Below are positions 22,942 to 34,246 of a stretch of 64,000 bases of DNA, in pieces. Both the position numbers and the translations under genes were made by a program. Origin of the DNA: Phyllosticta citriasiana (lineage: Eukaryota; Ascomycota; Dothideomycetes; Botryosphaeriales; Phyllostictaceae); assembly GCA_038021145.1 (NCBI GenBank), contig JBBPHT010000009.1, positions 496,001 to 560,000 on the forward strand. Direction: 5' to 3'. The notes beneath the pieces were generated by a model. That model did no database searches. It saw only the letters and a list, made by a program, of their open reading frames with translations, and was not told the DNA's origin. Numbering within the stretch: position 1 is the first letter of the stretch; every line of letters starts with the position of its first letter.

Positions 22942-22947
22942 AGATAA
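22942..22947 (+). promoter_or_regulatory. Putative GATA-factor site (AGATAA)
   Basis: Second AGATAA, about 355 bp upstream of the nitrate reductase ATG. Its spacing from the first site (44 bp) would suit cooperative binding of an AreA-type factor. Inferred from motif and context only. Confidence 0.45.
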
Positions 22948-23300
22948 CGACCCGCGCAGCATGGCTAGCGTGCCCCAGGATCTGATCGCCTGTCTCCGGC
23001 TCCAACCTACCTTTGTTCGAACAACCCACTTCCGCGGCTCTGCACTTTCCCCGGATCGTTCCTGTAGCAAAGATGATGACGAAACTGAAATTCGCCTTCG
23101 ACCTGTGCCGGCGCGCGGCCTGTGCTCTGCTGCCCTGTCCCCGTCGACTGCTTCTCCGGCCCTTCATACGGCCACAAACAATGGCAAAATCGTGCTCCTT
23201 TCCTGCCTTGCTGCGCTTGTCCTCGCCCTCCTCTTTGCCCTTTTTCCCTTGCCTTGGTTGGCAGCCTTTTGGACCCTGAGTTTCTCGACCGTTACACCAC

Positions 23301-25971
23301 ATGATGGGTCTGCAACCGCAAGAGGAAAATAAACTGCCTGTGAGGAGTTATGGGGGACAGCTACCGCCAACTCCCCCCGAGACAATCAACGGCGATCACT
23401 CTCCGGGTCCAGTCGACTTTCCGCTACCTCCACCGTCCAATGCGCCAACAGAGGTCCTTGAAGTCGACAAGAAGACGCCTGACGCACACGTTCCCCGCGA
23501 CCCCAGGTTAATCCGTTTGACTGGAGTCCACCCCTTCAACGTCGAAGCACCGCTGTCTGCTTTATTTAACGAGGGATTCCTCACTAGTCCCGAGCTATTT
23601 TACGTTCGAAACCATGGTCCCGTACCGCTCGTCAGCGATGAAGACATTCCCGATTGGGAGTTTACCGTCGAGGGTCTGGTCCAAAATCCCTTGACCATTA
23701 CTTTGAAAGAGCTCCTCACGGATTATGACAACGTCACGTATCCCATTACGCTCGTCTGCGCGGGCAACAGGCGGAAAGAGCAAAACGTCGTTCGCAAGAC
23801 AAAGGGCTTTTCCTGGGGCCCGGCTGGCGTGTCGACCGCTCTTTTTACTGGCGTGGCAATGATGGACGTCATACGACGCGCCAGGCCGCTGCGAGGCGCA
23901 AGATATGTCTGCATGGAGGGCGCAGACAAGTTGCCAAACGGCTACTACGGCACCTCGGTGAAGCTGAATTGGGCCATGGACCCTAACAGAGGTATCTTGC
24001 TGGCACACAAGATGAATGGAGAGACGCTGACGCCCGACCACGGCAAGCCTTTACGAGCGGTGATTCCTGGGCAGATTGGCGGTCGAAGTGTCAAGTGGTT
24101 AAAGAAGCTGATTATCACGGCCGAGCCGAGCGACAATTGGTATCACATTTACGACAATCGTGTGCTGCCGACGACGGTGAGCCCGGACGAGGCGGCCAAT
24201 GACCCGTCGTGGTGGAAGGACGAGCGGTATGCCATTTACGACCTCAACACCAACTCGGCTGTTGCATATCCTGCGCACGAGGAGCAGCTTTGTCTGATGG
24301 GCGCGCCCCAAAAATACCGCGTCAAGGGGTATGCTTATGGCGGTGGAGGGAGGCGAATCACACGCGTCGAAATCTCGCTAGACAAGGGCAAGAGTTGGAA
24401 GTTGGCTCACATTGACTATGCCGAAGATCGATATCGCGACGCGGGACCGATACAGCTGTACGGCGGGACCGTCGACATGGAGTGGCGCGAGACGTGCTTC
24501 TGCTGGTGCTTTTGGGATCTTGATATTCTGATTGAAGAGCTCAAGGATGCAAACGACATTGTGGTGCGGAGTATGGACGAGAGTCTGCACGTTCAGCCAA
24601 GAGACATGTATTGGAGTGTGTTGGGCATGATGAACAATCCTTGGTATCGGGTAGCCATTTCTAAGGAAGGCGACTACCTGAGGTTTGAGCACCCAACACA
24701 GCCGGCACTGATTCCAGGGGGCTGGATGGAGAGGGTCAAGAAGGAGGGCGGAGACTTGTCGAATGGGTATTGGGGCGAGAAGTTCGGCGGCCAAGAGACG
24801 GAAGTTGCGCCGGTGGAGCAAGTGCAAGAGATTAAGATGACCAATGACAGGGTCGACCGCGTCATTTCTGTGGATGAGTTGAGGAAACACGACACGGAAG
24901 AGGCGCCGTGGTTTGTGGTCAACGGGGAGGTGTATGATGGTACTGGCTTTCTGAAGGGGCATCCGGGCGGCGCGCAGAGCATCATTTCTGCGGCAGGCAT
25001 GGACAGCACGGATGAATTCATGGCAATACGTAAGTCACGTCCATCTAGTTTCATTAGCTTTCTAACACCTTGTAGACTCGGAAACGGCAAAAGCCATGAT
25101 GCCCGACTACCACATAGGATCTCTCGATGAAGCATCCAAAAAGATGCTGGCGGAGAGCGAAACGGAGCCCAAAGAAGACACTTCACCACGGCCCGTCTTT
25201 CTGGACCCCAAGTCCTGGCGCAAAGGCTTCCTTCACAGCAAAAAGACTGTGTCGTGGGACACGCGCATCTACACGTACAAGCTGGAGCACGAAGAGCAAG
25301 CGCTCGGCTTACCAACAGGACAGCATCTGATGATGCGGCTACGGGACCCGGTGACGCGCGAAGCCATCATCCGCAGCTACACGCCCATCTCGCAAACAAC
25401 GGCTCGCGGCTTTGTCGACATTCTGATCAAAATCTACTTTGCCAGTCCCACACAGCCCGGCGGCAAAATGACGCTAGCCATGGACTCACTACCACTGGGC
25501 CACTTTGTCGACTTCAAGGGACCCATTGGCAAATTCGAGTATCTGGGCAGCGGCCGCTGCAGCGTCAATGGCACGCCACGCGGCGTCAAGCACCTCGTCA
25601 TGATCTGCGGCGGCAGCGGCATCACGCCCATTTTCCAGGTGCTGCGCGCCGTCATGCAGGACGCGGCCGACCCGACGACATGCACCGTGCTCGACGGCAA
25701 CCGCCTGCTCGAGGACATTCTGTGCAAACATGACCTCGACGCGTTTACGCAAGCTAACCCGCAAAAGTGTAACCTGGTCTATTTGCTGACGCAGCCGCCA
25801 GAAGGCTGGACCGGCGTCACGGGCCGTGTTGGCAAGCCGTTGTTGGAGCAGCATGCCGCTGTTAGGGAGGATGCCATGTGTCTTATTTGTGGGCCGGCGC
25901 CAATGGAGAAGAGCGTGCACAAGGCGTTGAAGGAGTTGGGCTGGAGCGATGACGATTTGTTGTTTTTCTGA
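23301..25971 (+). CDS. niaD: Nitrate reductase [NAD(P)H]
   Basis: Two exons, 23301-25029 and 25076-25971, 874 residues. The 46-nt intron splits the codon of His577. Order: molybdenum-cofactor domain with the Mo-ligand Cys153 (LVCAGNRRKEQ), a dimerisation region to about 480, and a cytochrome b5 domain with haem-binding HPGG at 554-557 and the second haem His577. The FAD domain has RSYTP at 676-680. The NAD(P)H domain has GGSGITP at 755-761 and CGP at 848-850, and the protein ends in the usual DLLFF. It reduces nitrate to nitrite in the cytosol, the first step of nitrate assimilation. The nitrite reductase gene follows on the same strand. Two AGATAA motifs upstream suggest AreA-type control. 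Length fits fungal NiaD, and the first ATG of the MM pair is used. Confidence 0.97.
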
Positions 25972-26879
25972 AAAGGGATGAACTGGATTTGTGTGCGCTA
26001 TTTCATTTTGCATGGCGAGGCTATGGGATAGATTGACGGGCTGTCGTGTTTCGGCAGGGTGTTTTGGCGTTTGGAGCCACTGTGCTGGCTTCTCCTTGTC
26101 CTTTGTCTGCGCATTTGGACACGAACGCGTTGGTTAGAGCAGGGGAAAGAAAGATTTTGAATGCACAGAGCGAGACCAAACGGCAACTTGACGACTACAT
26201 CACACCTCTTTCGCGTCTTCTCAGCATAGCAGATTTCAATCACGCAAAACACAGCACATGCCATCTTCTCTCCCTCGACCAAACCTGCCTCCCAGTCAGG
26301 TCTCCTCGACCAAACTAAACCAAGCCAACCGGACAAATCGGCACACCCAGCACCCATTTCCCGGGCAGCACAGCACCCAAGAAACTCCCCGGAGAAGTCT
26401 TCCGGGCGCGCAATGATCGACGGCAGGGAAGCGTGCGGCTGCAGCGGTGATGCGGCGCAGGGATCAAGCAGGGCCTATCGCGGCTTCCAATCGCTCACTC
26501 ATTCGTTTTCATGATTGACGCGAGAATCGATTTGCGTGTGTCCGAGGAGATGTCGGTTTTTTGGGGGGGGGGGGGGGCGAAGGATTGGGAGAGGGGCGCG
26601 GAGATGTGTGTGTGTATGTGTGTGGTTTGTTTGCCGCGTGGTTGGCTGATAGGGAAGGAGTGAGTGGGCAGACAGGGGGACTGAAGGACTGGAAGGTCAG
26701 TTGCGATGGATGTGATGATGTTGTGCTTTTTGGACAAACAACACGTTCTCCCTCCTCTCTCCTTCCTTGCTCCCTCCCTCCTCGCCCTACGCGTGCCACA
26801 CCCGCCATGCCGTCGCCACCTGCGCCACACGTCTCCCGTTCGTCCCGCCCCAACGCAACCGGAACCTGGATGCGCGGAT

Positions 26880-26885
26880 AGATAA
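26880..26885 (+). promoter_or_regulatory. Putative GATA-factor site in GATAGATAA
   Basis: AGATAA at the end of a GGATAGATAA double GATA core, about 915 bp upstream of the nitrite reductase start and 37 bp from a NirA-type site. Matches AreA/NIT2 HGATAR. Confidence 0.45.
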
Positions 26886-26921
26886 CCAACGCACAGACGC
26901 CACCGACTGACGACACGGCAA

Positions 26922-26929
26922 CTCCGCGG
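26922..26929 (+). promoter_or_regulatory. Putative NirA-type site (CTCCGCGG)
   Basis: CTCCGCGG fits the CTCCGHGG consensus known for the nitrate-specific activator NirA in Aspergillus. It lies 37 bp from the GATA cluster, which is the arrangement expected for AreA-NirA synergy. I did not find an exact match upstream of the nitrate reductase gene. Confidence 0.45.
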
Positions 26930-27797
26930 AAATCTTGTCCTGCCAGCCATCGACCCGTCCGCCCATCCTGCGCCATCCTTTTCCGCCCTCGTGCGCGGAG
27001 ATGCTTCATCTGTACCGTATCGTGCGGACAAACGGCGGCCGTTGACGGCAGAAGCAGACACCCACCGCATGGCATGTCGATGCAGAAGAGTGCTGACGGA
27101 GATGCAGTACCGTAGGGCATTGGACCAAGGAAGCAAAGCAGCGTCCGTGTTTCCTAGGACAAACATGGGAAATCAGCAAAGCTCGCTGTTGGCTGGTCGG
27201 TTCATCGGTTGCGGCCAGCCCGGGTACCTACCTAGTCACAGCAAAGTACCAGATACTGATTGCGATTACATGACCTCGCTTCCTCGAAGCACTTTGGGCG
27301 GCCGGCCGCTCGCTCGCGAATCTGCTCATGGATGTGACATTTGCGCCGTTCCGGTTGGCTTAGTCTGGTATCGTCTTTGGTGGCGCTTGCATCTCCGCTC
27401 CGCCTGCCTACCTGTACCTACCTCACTCACCTTGCCTCGTCGACTGATTACCTTACTCTCTGTTTTTTTTTTTTTTTTTTTTTCCTTACCTTTCAAGGCG
27501 GCTTGGTGTGCTCGTCTCTATCGCTTTCCCTCTGCTTCTCTGTTTCGACGCGTTTGCCCTGCGACGTTGTCCCCCTGGCTACTTGTCGCTCGCATCGCCG
27601 CGCTCTGCTCGTGTTGTCGAGCTGTGATTTGCCAAGCACTCCAGCTGTTTGCGGTCTCACATTGCGCTCCCCGCCTTGTAATTCCACACGATAGCCGCAT
27701 AGCTAGCTCGCTGGCCGAGCACAACTGCTGCTTACAGCTTTCTACACGCCACTATTGTCGAACTAGTGGGGGTTGATTTACCCTGCATCCGCTCGCA

Positions 27798-30700
27798 ATG
27801 AGCAACGGCGAGCAAATGAATGGCGCGGCAAACGGCGTGGCCGAGACGGTGGAGAAAGTCGCCAAACCAAATGGCATCCAAAATGGCATTGTCAACGGCA
27901 AGAGTAGAAAAAGAGTCGTCGTCGTCGGTTTGGGCATGGTGGGAATTGCCTTTGTGTGGGTAGTCCCCAATGAGCCACACAGCGTCAGTACTGATTCTTT
28001 TGTCTTAGAGAAAAGCTCCTGAAGTACGACGCCAAGCGGCGAGAGTACGACGTGACCGTCATCGGCGAAGAGCCGCATCTGGCCTACAACCGGGTGGGCC
28101 TGACGAGTTATTTCCAGCACCGCCAGATTGAGAATCTGTATCTGAATCCGAGGGAGTGGGTGAGTTGTTTGGAAGCAGTTCATGATCGGCTTTGCTGACG
28201 CTGGGGTCAGTATTCGAGCATGCCCGAGGGCGCCCTCAGCTACCATCTCAATACCAGAGCAACCGACATTCTGCATGACGACAAAGTCGTCAAAACGGCT
28301 TCGGGAAATGTCGTTCCGTACGACATTCTCGTGCTTGCAACGGGATCTGACGCGTTGTTGCCGCGCCATACGCCTGGACACGATGCCAACGGAGTCTTTG
28401 TGTATCGCACGATTGGCGACCTGCAACGCCTCATCGAATTCGCCGCCTCGCGAAAAGGAACGACTGGAGCCGTGGTGGGCGGCGGTCTGCTGGGATTGGA
28501 AGCCGCAAAAGCCATGATGGACCTGGAAGATTTTGCGCGGGTAAAATTGATTGAGCGGAACAGATGGGTGTTGTCGAGGCAGCTGGACGGAGACGCAGGA
28601 GGCATGGTCGTCGAACAAGTCAGGGCGCTGGGACTGGATGTGTTGCTCAGCAAGCGGGTGGGCAAGATTTTGACAGACGCGAACAACGCAGTAAAGGGCG
28701 TGCAGTTTGAGGACGGCGATGAGATGGACTGCTCTTGCATCTGCTTTGCGGTAGGCCTTGCGCTGCCGTCATGGACGACTCATCTGACGTTTGCAGATTG
28801 GCATCCGAGCCCGCGACGACCTCGCCCGCAAGGCCGGCATCAAATGTGCAGATCGCGGCGGCGGAATAATCGTCTCGCCCAACTTGCAGACCTCGACACC
28901 CGACATTTACGCTATTGGCGAGTGCGCGAGCTGGGAAAACCAAACCTTTGGCCTGATAGCGCCGGGGGTGGAGATGGCCGACGTTCTCGCATTCAACCTA
29001 ACGCAAGCAAAAGCGCACGCGGTGCGCAAGTTTAAGCGTCCAGATCTGTCGACCAAGCTCAAACTGCTCGGAGTCGAGGTGGCGAGCTTTGGCGACTTTT
29101 TTGCTGATAGGGACGGTCCCAAGGAATTGCCCGCGAGGCGTGGCGACGGGAAAAAGGAGGGCGTGATTGATTTTAAAGAGCGCGTCAGGAATTTGACTGA
29201 TGGTCCTGCGCCGCCTCCTGTCAAAGCTCTGACGTACAAAGACCCGTTCAAGCAAGTGTACAAAAAGTACCTGTTTACTTTGGATGGCAAGTACCTTCTC
29301 GGCGGCATGATGATTGGCGACACCAAAGACTTTGTCAAATTGGTCCCTTTGGTCAAGAACCAGAAGTCTCTTGAGATACCGCCGAGCGAGTTGATAGTAG
29401 GCGCCGACAAGGGAGATGACGATGCGGACGATCTGTAGGTTTTTGACCATGTTTTTTCGTTGGAGGAGCTAACAGATTACAGCGCCGACGACACGCAAAT
29501 CTGTTCCTGCCACAACGTCCTCAAAGGCGACGTTGTCAAATCAGTCAAAGATGGCACTTGCAAGAGCATCGGCGACGTCAAGTCGTGCACAAAGGCGGGT
29601 ACGGGCTGTGGTGGCTGTATGCCGCTTGTGCAGACCATTTTCAACAAGACCATGTCCTCGATGGGCCAAGAAGTCAAGAATCATCTTTGTCCGCACTTTG
29701 AATACTCGCGCGCCGACCTTTTCAACATCATTTACGTCAAGAAGCTCACTGCATTTGCCGATGTCATGCGAACGTGTGGAAAAGACCCCAACTCGGTTGG
29801 ATGCGAAGCATGCAAGCCCACTGTCGGATCGATATTGGCGTCGCTGTTCAACAAGCACATTATCGACGAGGACCGTCGGGGACTTCAGGACACCAACGAC
29901 AAATTCCTCGCCAACATTCAGCGCAACGGCACCTTTTCCGTCGTTCCCCGTGTGGCGGGCGGCGAGATTACGGCGGACAAGTTGATTATCATTGGCACGG
30001 TGGCCAAAAAGTACGGCTTGTACTGCAAGATTACGGGGGGTCAGAGAATCGACATGTTTGGAGCCAAGAAGCAGGATCTCATCAGCATATGGGAGGAGCT
30101 CATTGACGGCGGCATGGAGAGTGGACACGCATACGCCAAGTCACTGAGGACGGTGAAGAGCTGCGTCGGTACGACATGGTGTCGATTCGGCATAGGCGAC
30201 AGCGTGGGCATGGCCGTGCGGTTGGAAGAGCGATACAAGAGCATCCGCGGGCCACACAAGATCAAAGGCGGCGTATCTGGCTGCGTGCGCGAGTGCGCCG
30301 AAGCACAAAACAAGGACTTTGGGCTCATCGCGACGGAAAAGGGGTTCAACATCTTCGTCGGGGGCAACGGCGGCGCCAAACCGCGCCACTCGGAGCTGCT
30401 GGCCAAGGACGTGCCGCCCGACGACGTGATTCCCATTCTCGATCGCTACCTCGGCTTCTACATCCGCACGGCCGACAAGCTGCAGCGCACGGCGCGCTGG
30501 ATCGAGAACCTGCCCGGCGGCATCAAGTACCTGCGCGACGTGGTGCTCGAGGACAAGCTGGGCATCTGCGCCGACCTGGAAAAGCAAATGGCCGATCTCG
30601 TCGCGAGCTACTTCTGCGAGTGGACCGAAGTCGTGCGCAACCCGGAGCGCCGCCAACTCTTCGCGCAGTTCGGCAACACGTCCGACACGGTGCCGCCGCC

Positions 30701-31397
30701 GGTCGAGCCCGTCATCGAGCGCGGCCAAACGCGGCCAACGTGCTGGCCCAAAGACAGCGCGACGGTCGACTTCCGCGGACACGCGTGGAGCAGCCTCGCA
30801 TGGCAGCCGATGATAGAAGCGAAGCGCTTCCGCGACGTCGACACGGGCGACTCGCACGCCGTCAAGCGCGGCGACACGCAGCTGGCCCTGTTCAAAGTCA
30901 AGGGCCGCTATTACTGCACGCAGCAAATGTGCCCGCACAAGCGCGCCTTCGTGCTGTCCGACGGCCTCATCGGCGACGACGCTGCCACTAACAAACTCTG
31001 GGTCTCGTGCCCTTACCACAAGCGCAATTACGAACTCGGCGGCGACGACGCCGGCCGCTGCGCCAACGACGACGCCGTCAACATCGCTACCTTTCCTGTT
31101 GAGCAGCGCGCTGATGGCTGGGTTTACGTCAAGTTGCCGCCCGTTGAGGAGTTGGACGCGCTGCTGGGAACTGAGCGCTGGCGCGTCCGCGCTGATGAGT
31201 CGACGGATCCGTTTCAGGGCCTTGATCGCAAGTTGCTGGGTAAGGAGAAGGTTGGCGTCAAGGGGCGCAAACCGTTTGAAAAGAGCCATTTGCCGAATAG
31301 TCTCGGTGAGCAGGCGAAGGCGAGGAGTATTTTGGCGGGTGGGGAGGCTGGGTGTGGTGGTGGTGGTGGTGGTGGTGGTGCGAGATTGGATTGGTGA
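27798..31397 (+). CDS. niiA: Nitrite reductase [NAD(P)H]
   Basis: Five exons: 27798-27955, 28009-28159, 28211-28750, 28797-29434 and 29483-31397, 1133 residues. All junctions restore known motifs. The N-terminal FAD/NAD(P)H domains have the dinucleotide fold VVVVGLGMVG, and GECASWE in exon 4. A BFD-type [2Fe-2S] segment has Cys503, 505, 538 and 541. Ferredoxin-like repeats are followed by the sirohaem/[4Fe-4S] Cys set 723, 729, 763 and 767 (CVGTTWC, GCVREC). A C-terminal Rieske domain has Cys979/His981 and Cys1005/His1008. The enzyme reduces nitrite to ammonium. The C-terminus carries a nine-Gly run encoded by a GGT microsatellite, which is not expected in the family. It is co-directional with nitrate reductase rather than divergent as in Aspergillus nidulans. 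Confidence 0.97.
31357..31379. repeat. (GGT)n microsatellite inside nitrite reductase
   Basis: Eight GGT units coding Gly close to the C-terminus. Length change here would stay in frame. Confidence 0.85.
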
Positions 31398-34057
31398 GAT
31401 TGGCTGCGGAATGTAATGGGGGTGGCTCGGCGTTTTCAAAGGTGGTTTGGTTTGGTTTGCGGTATGGCTGATGCATTGCGTGAGATGGAGGAAGATTTAG
31501 TTTTCTTGTCTGTAGATAGATGAGTCGAAGCGGGCCGAAGGGACTTTGATATCTCCAACCAACACTTTCACGTTCTGCGTCCTTCGGCGTATTCTGCACC
31601 TCGCCACGCTTTCCAAGGCACTTAAAGCATCTCATGAAAGACGAGGGGCGGGAGATAGCGTGATTCGACTCCTGCAATCCGCGAAAATTTAAAAGTGCCG
31701 TCGCATATCTTTCGATCGATTCCGAGTCCACGGTCCAAATAGACCTCCATTCCATCCCATTCGAGGTGAATCGTGCTTTTCCAACAAATCGCGTCAGCAT
31801 GGCAGGAAACCACGATTTCTTGACAGTCAGCTTCCCAGTTCGGTGTCGTGTACCTGCTGGATGAATTCTTTCCAGCGGACGGCGTGAGCGATCTCTGTCT
31901 TCTTTCCAATGCGAGGTGACGGCCCTATCGATTGCATGTGCGGCGGGGTCTTTCTCGGCGACTTGGGTTGGCTTGGAAAGGGAGATTGGTTGACAGGGGA
32001 GCGCGTCAGCGGCAAGCGGGTACAGGAAGGAGACGAGGTGGAAAGGGGTATGGGGGACCGAGTAACGGTCGACTTAGATCCCCTCGCGGCTCGGTGCGGT
32101 CGGTCGTTGCGCGAGGACCTGGTGAGAAGTGCGAGGGAGCAGGGGAAAGAAGGAAAATGAGGGAGATGTGGAAAAAGAGGGTGTGTCTCTTGATTAGAGT
32201 TCCCCGTTGCTTTAGCTCACATGCAGAGAGTAGTCAAGGAGTCGTACATTCCGCGGCTTTTGCAACTGAGTTTTACATGGTGAGTGAAAAAATGGGCTCT
32301 TCTGCTTTCTGATCGGAATTTTGGTTGGATCGATTTGCTGTTCTACTGCGCATTGGGTTAGCGATGTGACTCTGTTTGTCTGTTGCAGAAGTGCGACGAG
32401 TTTAATTGGCTCATTGGTCCCATTTCACCGAAGTGTCATGAACTGTGAGTGTCTCCAACGTACAGCGGCGCTGATGTCGATTTTGTGGTCTTGAAGTTGG
32501 ATGTTTTCGCTACCGAGAGTCGCTGATTGATCCTCACGCGCTTTCTGAAAGTTTTCTAGGGAACGTCCCCGACTTCGTCGATCTTCTTTCACTCGTCCTC
32601 ATCAGCATCATCTCTTTGCCCTTGTGGCAGTCGTTTTGCGTTGTTGTGCGTCGAGGGATATTGGTGTTGAAAATTCAGATTCTGGACCCTGAGAGGCCCG
32701 TGCGCGCTGCGCCATGTGCGTCAGGCGGGCGGCCCGAGCGGCATCTTACCCTTTATGCCTTAGCGTCCCGCGTCTGGAGTCCTGGCTTCCCTGCCGGGCA
32801 AGGAAGTTTTAACTACACACCTCAACCGCATGTCTTCGCTCACGTCGACTTCTCGTCTCTCGAAATCCACTTTCAACATCGTTTGTATCAAAATGTACTG
32901 CTACTGGACCTATTGGGAACCTTTGGAAGCAATGAGACAGCCTGTGATGATTCTTTTTGAGTCTCATCACGACAACGTCATCGCCAACGGAACCAGCGCA
33001 TAGTCTTGCTACCCGTAGACGATGCCCTTGACCTCCAGGAAGTCTCGACCTGCCAATTGGGCTTCTGAACGCAGGTAATACCAAGGTCAGAATGCCCACC
33101 GTGGTTCAATCGCCCTGGAGAAACTTGACGTGCAGCCATCATGCCGCCCGGTCGCAGTCATGCCACATGAGGGCGCCCTGTAGCGACGTCTGCTCTGGGC
33201 TCCGAGCCCAGAGCAATGTAGAAATCTCAATCTTACGTACCGAACGGCGATTTAGAACACCGGAAGGATAAAGATGGACCAGAAATCTGAGAGTCTACTC
33301 TGGTGTCGGTCCAGTGGCTTTGCAAAGTTCGGTTTCCATGCCGCTCTTGGGAAAAGCCCGCCGTCATATGCGCTTGAAGCCCCGCAGCCTGTCCTTTTAC
33401 ATTCACCAAATCACTTCAGCAAATCCCCACAGGGAGGAGCGACAAGATACGGGCACCAATATGACGTCCCGTTTCTCCTACATCGATGCGAACTTGTGTG
33501 CCACAGCCGCCAGACCTCATCGAAAATTCCGAGCTCTTACTACTCACACTGATGCGGTGATCCGGTCAAACTATACTACTCAACGTGTCGGCAACTTTCA
33601 TCCCAGCTTACCCCGGTCACTGCAAGACTCCGAATGCTCGCAATTGCTATCCAGTTGGATCGCTGCCCAAATTCCGAATCAAAATGTTCTGGAGCTTCTT
33701 CCATTCGGTAACGACGACTCTCATATGCATCCGGCGTGCGATTGGAAGAGCTGGGAACCGCGGAGCAGGATTCAATATTGTGTGATTTTACAAGATCGAT
33801 GAATAGTGCACAATCGAGTCTTGGTGCTATGGGGTTGTTGATTACGTTTCGTCGTTTCATTTTTCCAAGCTCCTCTCCCAAGTTAGGTCCTTGATGCGTC
33901 CCAGTCCTAAGAAAACTCTCGATATCTCTTCAAATATGCGCCTGCACCTCAGCATCGTGCTCGAGAGAACCGAGATGGTGCGCGAATCATTCCCTTCATT
34001 GTTTCGACGCCCAACACCATGGCAATTGATCAGCTCGTGGGGTTAATTGCCTCAGTA
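31398..34057. other. Low-density region, 2.7 kb
   Basis: No gene I can defend. On the minus strand at 31620-32015 all three frames stay open and each reads partly protein-like (for example WFPAMLTRFVGKARFTSNGM and IHLEWDGMEVYLDRGLGI), but no splice model joins them without a 35-nt intron. It may hold a small gene or its remains. The rest shows only short unrelated frames. Confidence 0.4.
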
Positions 34058-34246
34058 TTACCAGTCGTCAGCAACACCTTCAAACGTTGCGTGTAAGGAG
34101 TCGGTACCTTGGCGAATCGCTCGACGCTGAGCTCGCAATGAAGGAGCGGTCAAAACCACGGAAAGGACAACGCCGACAGTGGATACGAACAATTCGACAA
34201 CATTGATGCTATCGCCAGTGGAGAGGGAGCGAGGGATGGGTGCCAT
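34058..34246 (-). CDS. Possible small single-pass membrane protein, 62 residues
   Basis: ATG 34246 (MAPIPRSLSTGDSINV) to the stop at 34058. It has one predicted membrane helix (VVELFVSTVGVVLSVVLTA) followed by a basic LRAQRRAIRQG stretch, a positive-inside pattern. The short Pro/Ser N-terminus, single helix and Arg-rich exit are coherent, but there is no family support and the gene may continue through a donor after the RQG segment (CAAG|GTACCG). Low confidence. Confidence 0.33.
   Translation of the reverse strand: MAPIPRSLSTGDSINVVELFVSTVGVVLSVVLTAPSLRAQRRAIRQGTDSLHATFEGVADDW

Larger units (their letters stand above)
21449..23300. other. Intergenic, 1.85 kb: nitrate reductase promoter
   Basis: Contains a (GGAT)8 tract at about 22429-22460, a CCA-trinucleotide tract at about 22555-22602 and two AGATAA sites (listed separately) within 410 bp of the nitrate reductase start. 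Long frames here derive from the simple repeats and are not credible genes. Confidence 0.6.
25972..27797. other. Intergenic, 1.8 kb: nitrite reductase promoter
   Basis: Separates the two nitrate-assimilation genes. It carries a run of 15 G at 26563-26577, a run of about 21 T at 27463-27483, a GATAGATAA cluster and a CTCCGCGG site (listed). No extra gene. The plus-strand frame 26991-27776 runs through the poly-T and is not credible. Confidence 0.6.

Noticed and set aside
26991..27776. 261-codon plus-strand frame upstream of nitrite reductase
   Set aside because: Passes through the 21-T run as poly-Phe and lies in the promoter region. No family signal.
23301..31397. A larger secondary-metabolite or nitrate gene cluster
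   Set aside because: Beyond the two reductases no transporter, regulator or biosynthetic enzyme is adjacent. The flanking genes are unrelated.
30141..31439. 432-codon minus-strand frame opposite nitrite reductase
   Set aside because: Exact antisense of the GC-rich last exon of nitrite reductase, Ala/Arg/Val-rich and without motifs.
31258..32015. Possible minus-strand gene with three open frames
   Set aside because: Frames are open and partly protein-like, but joining them needs a 35-nt intron, shorter than any other here, and no ATG-to-stop model is better than the others. Left as an unresolved region.
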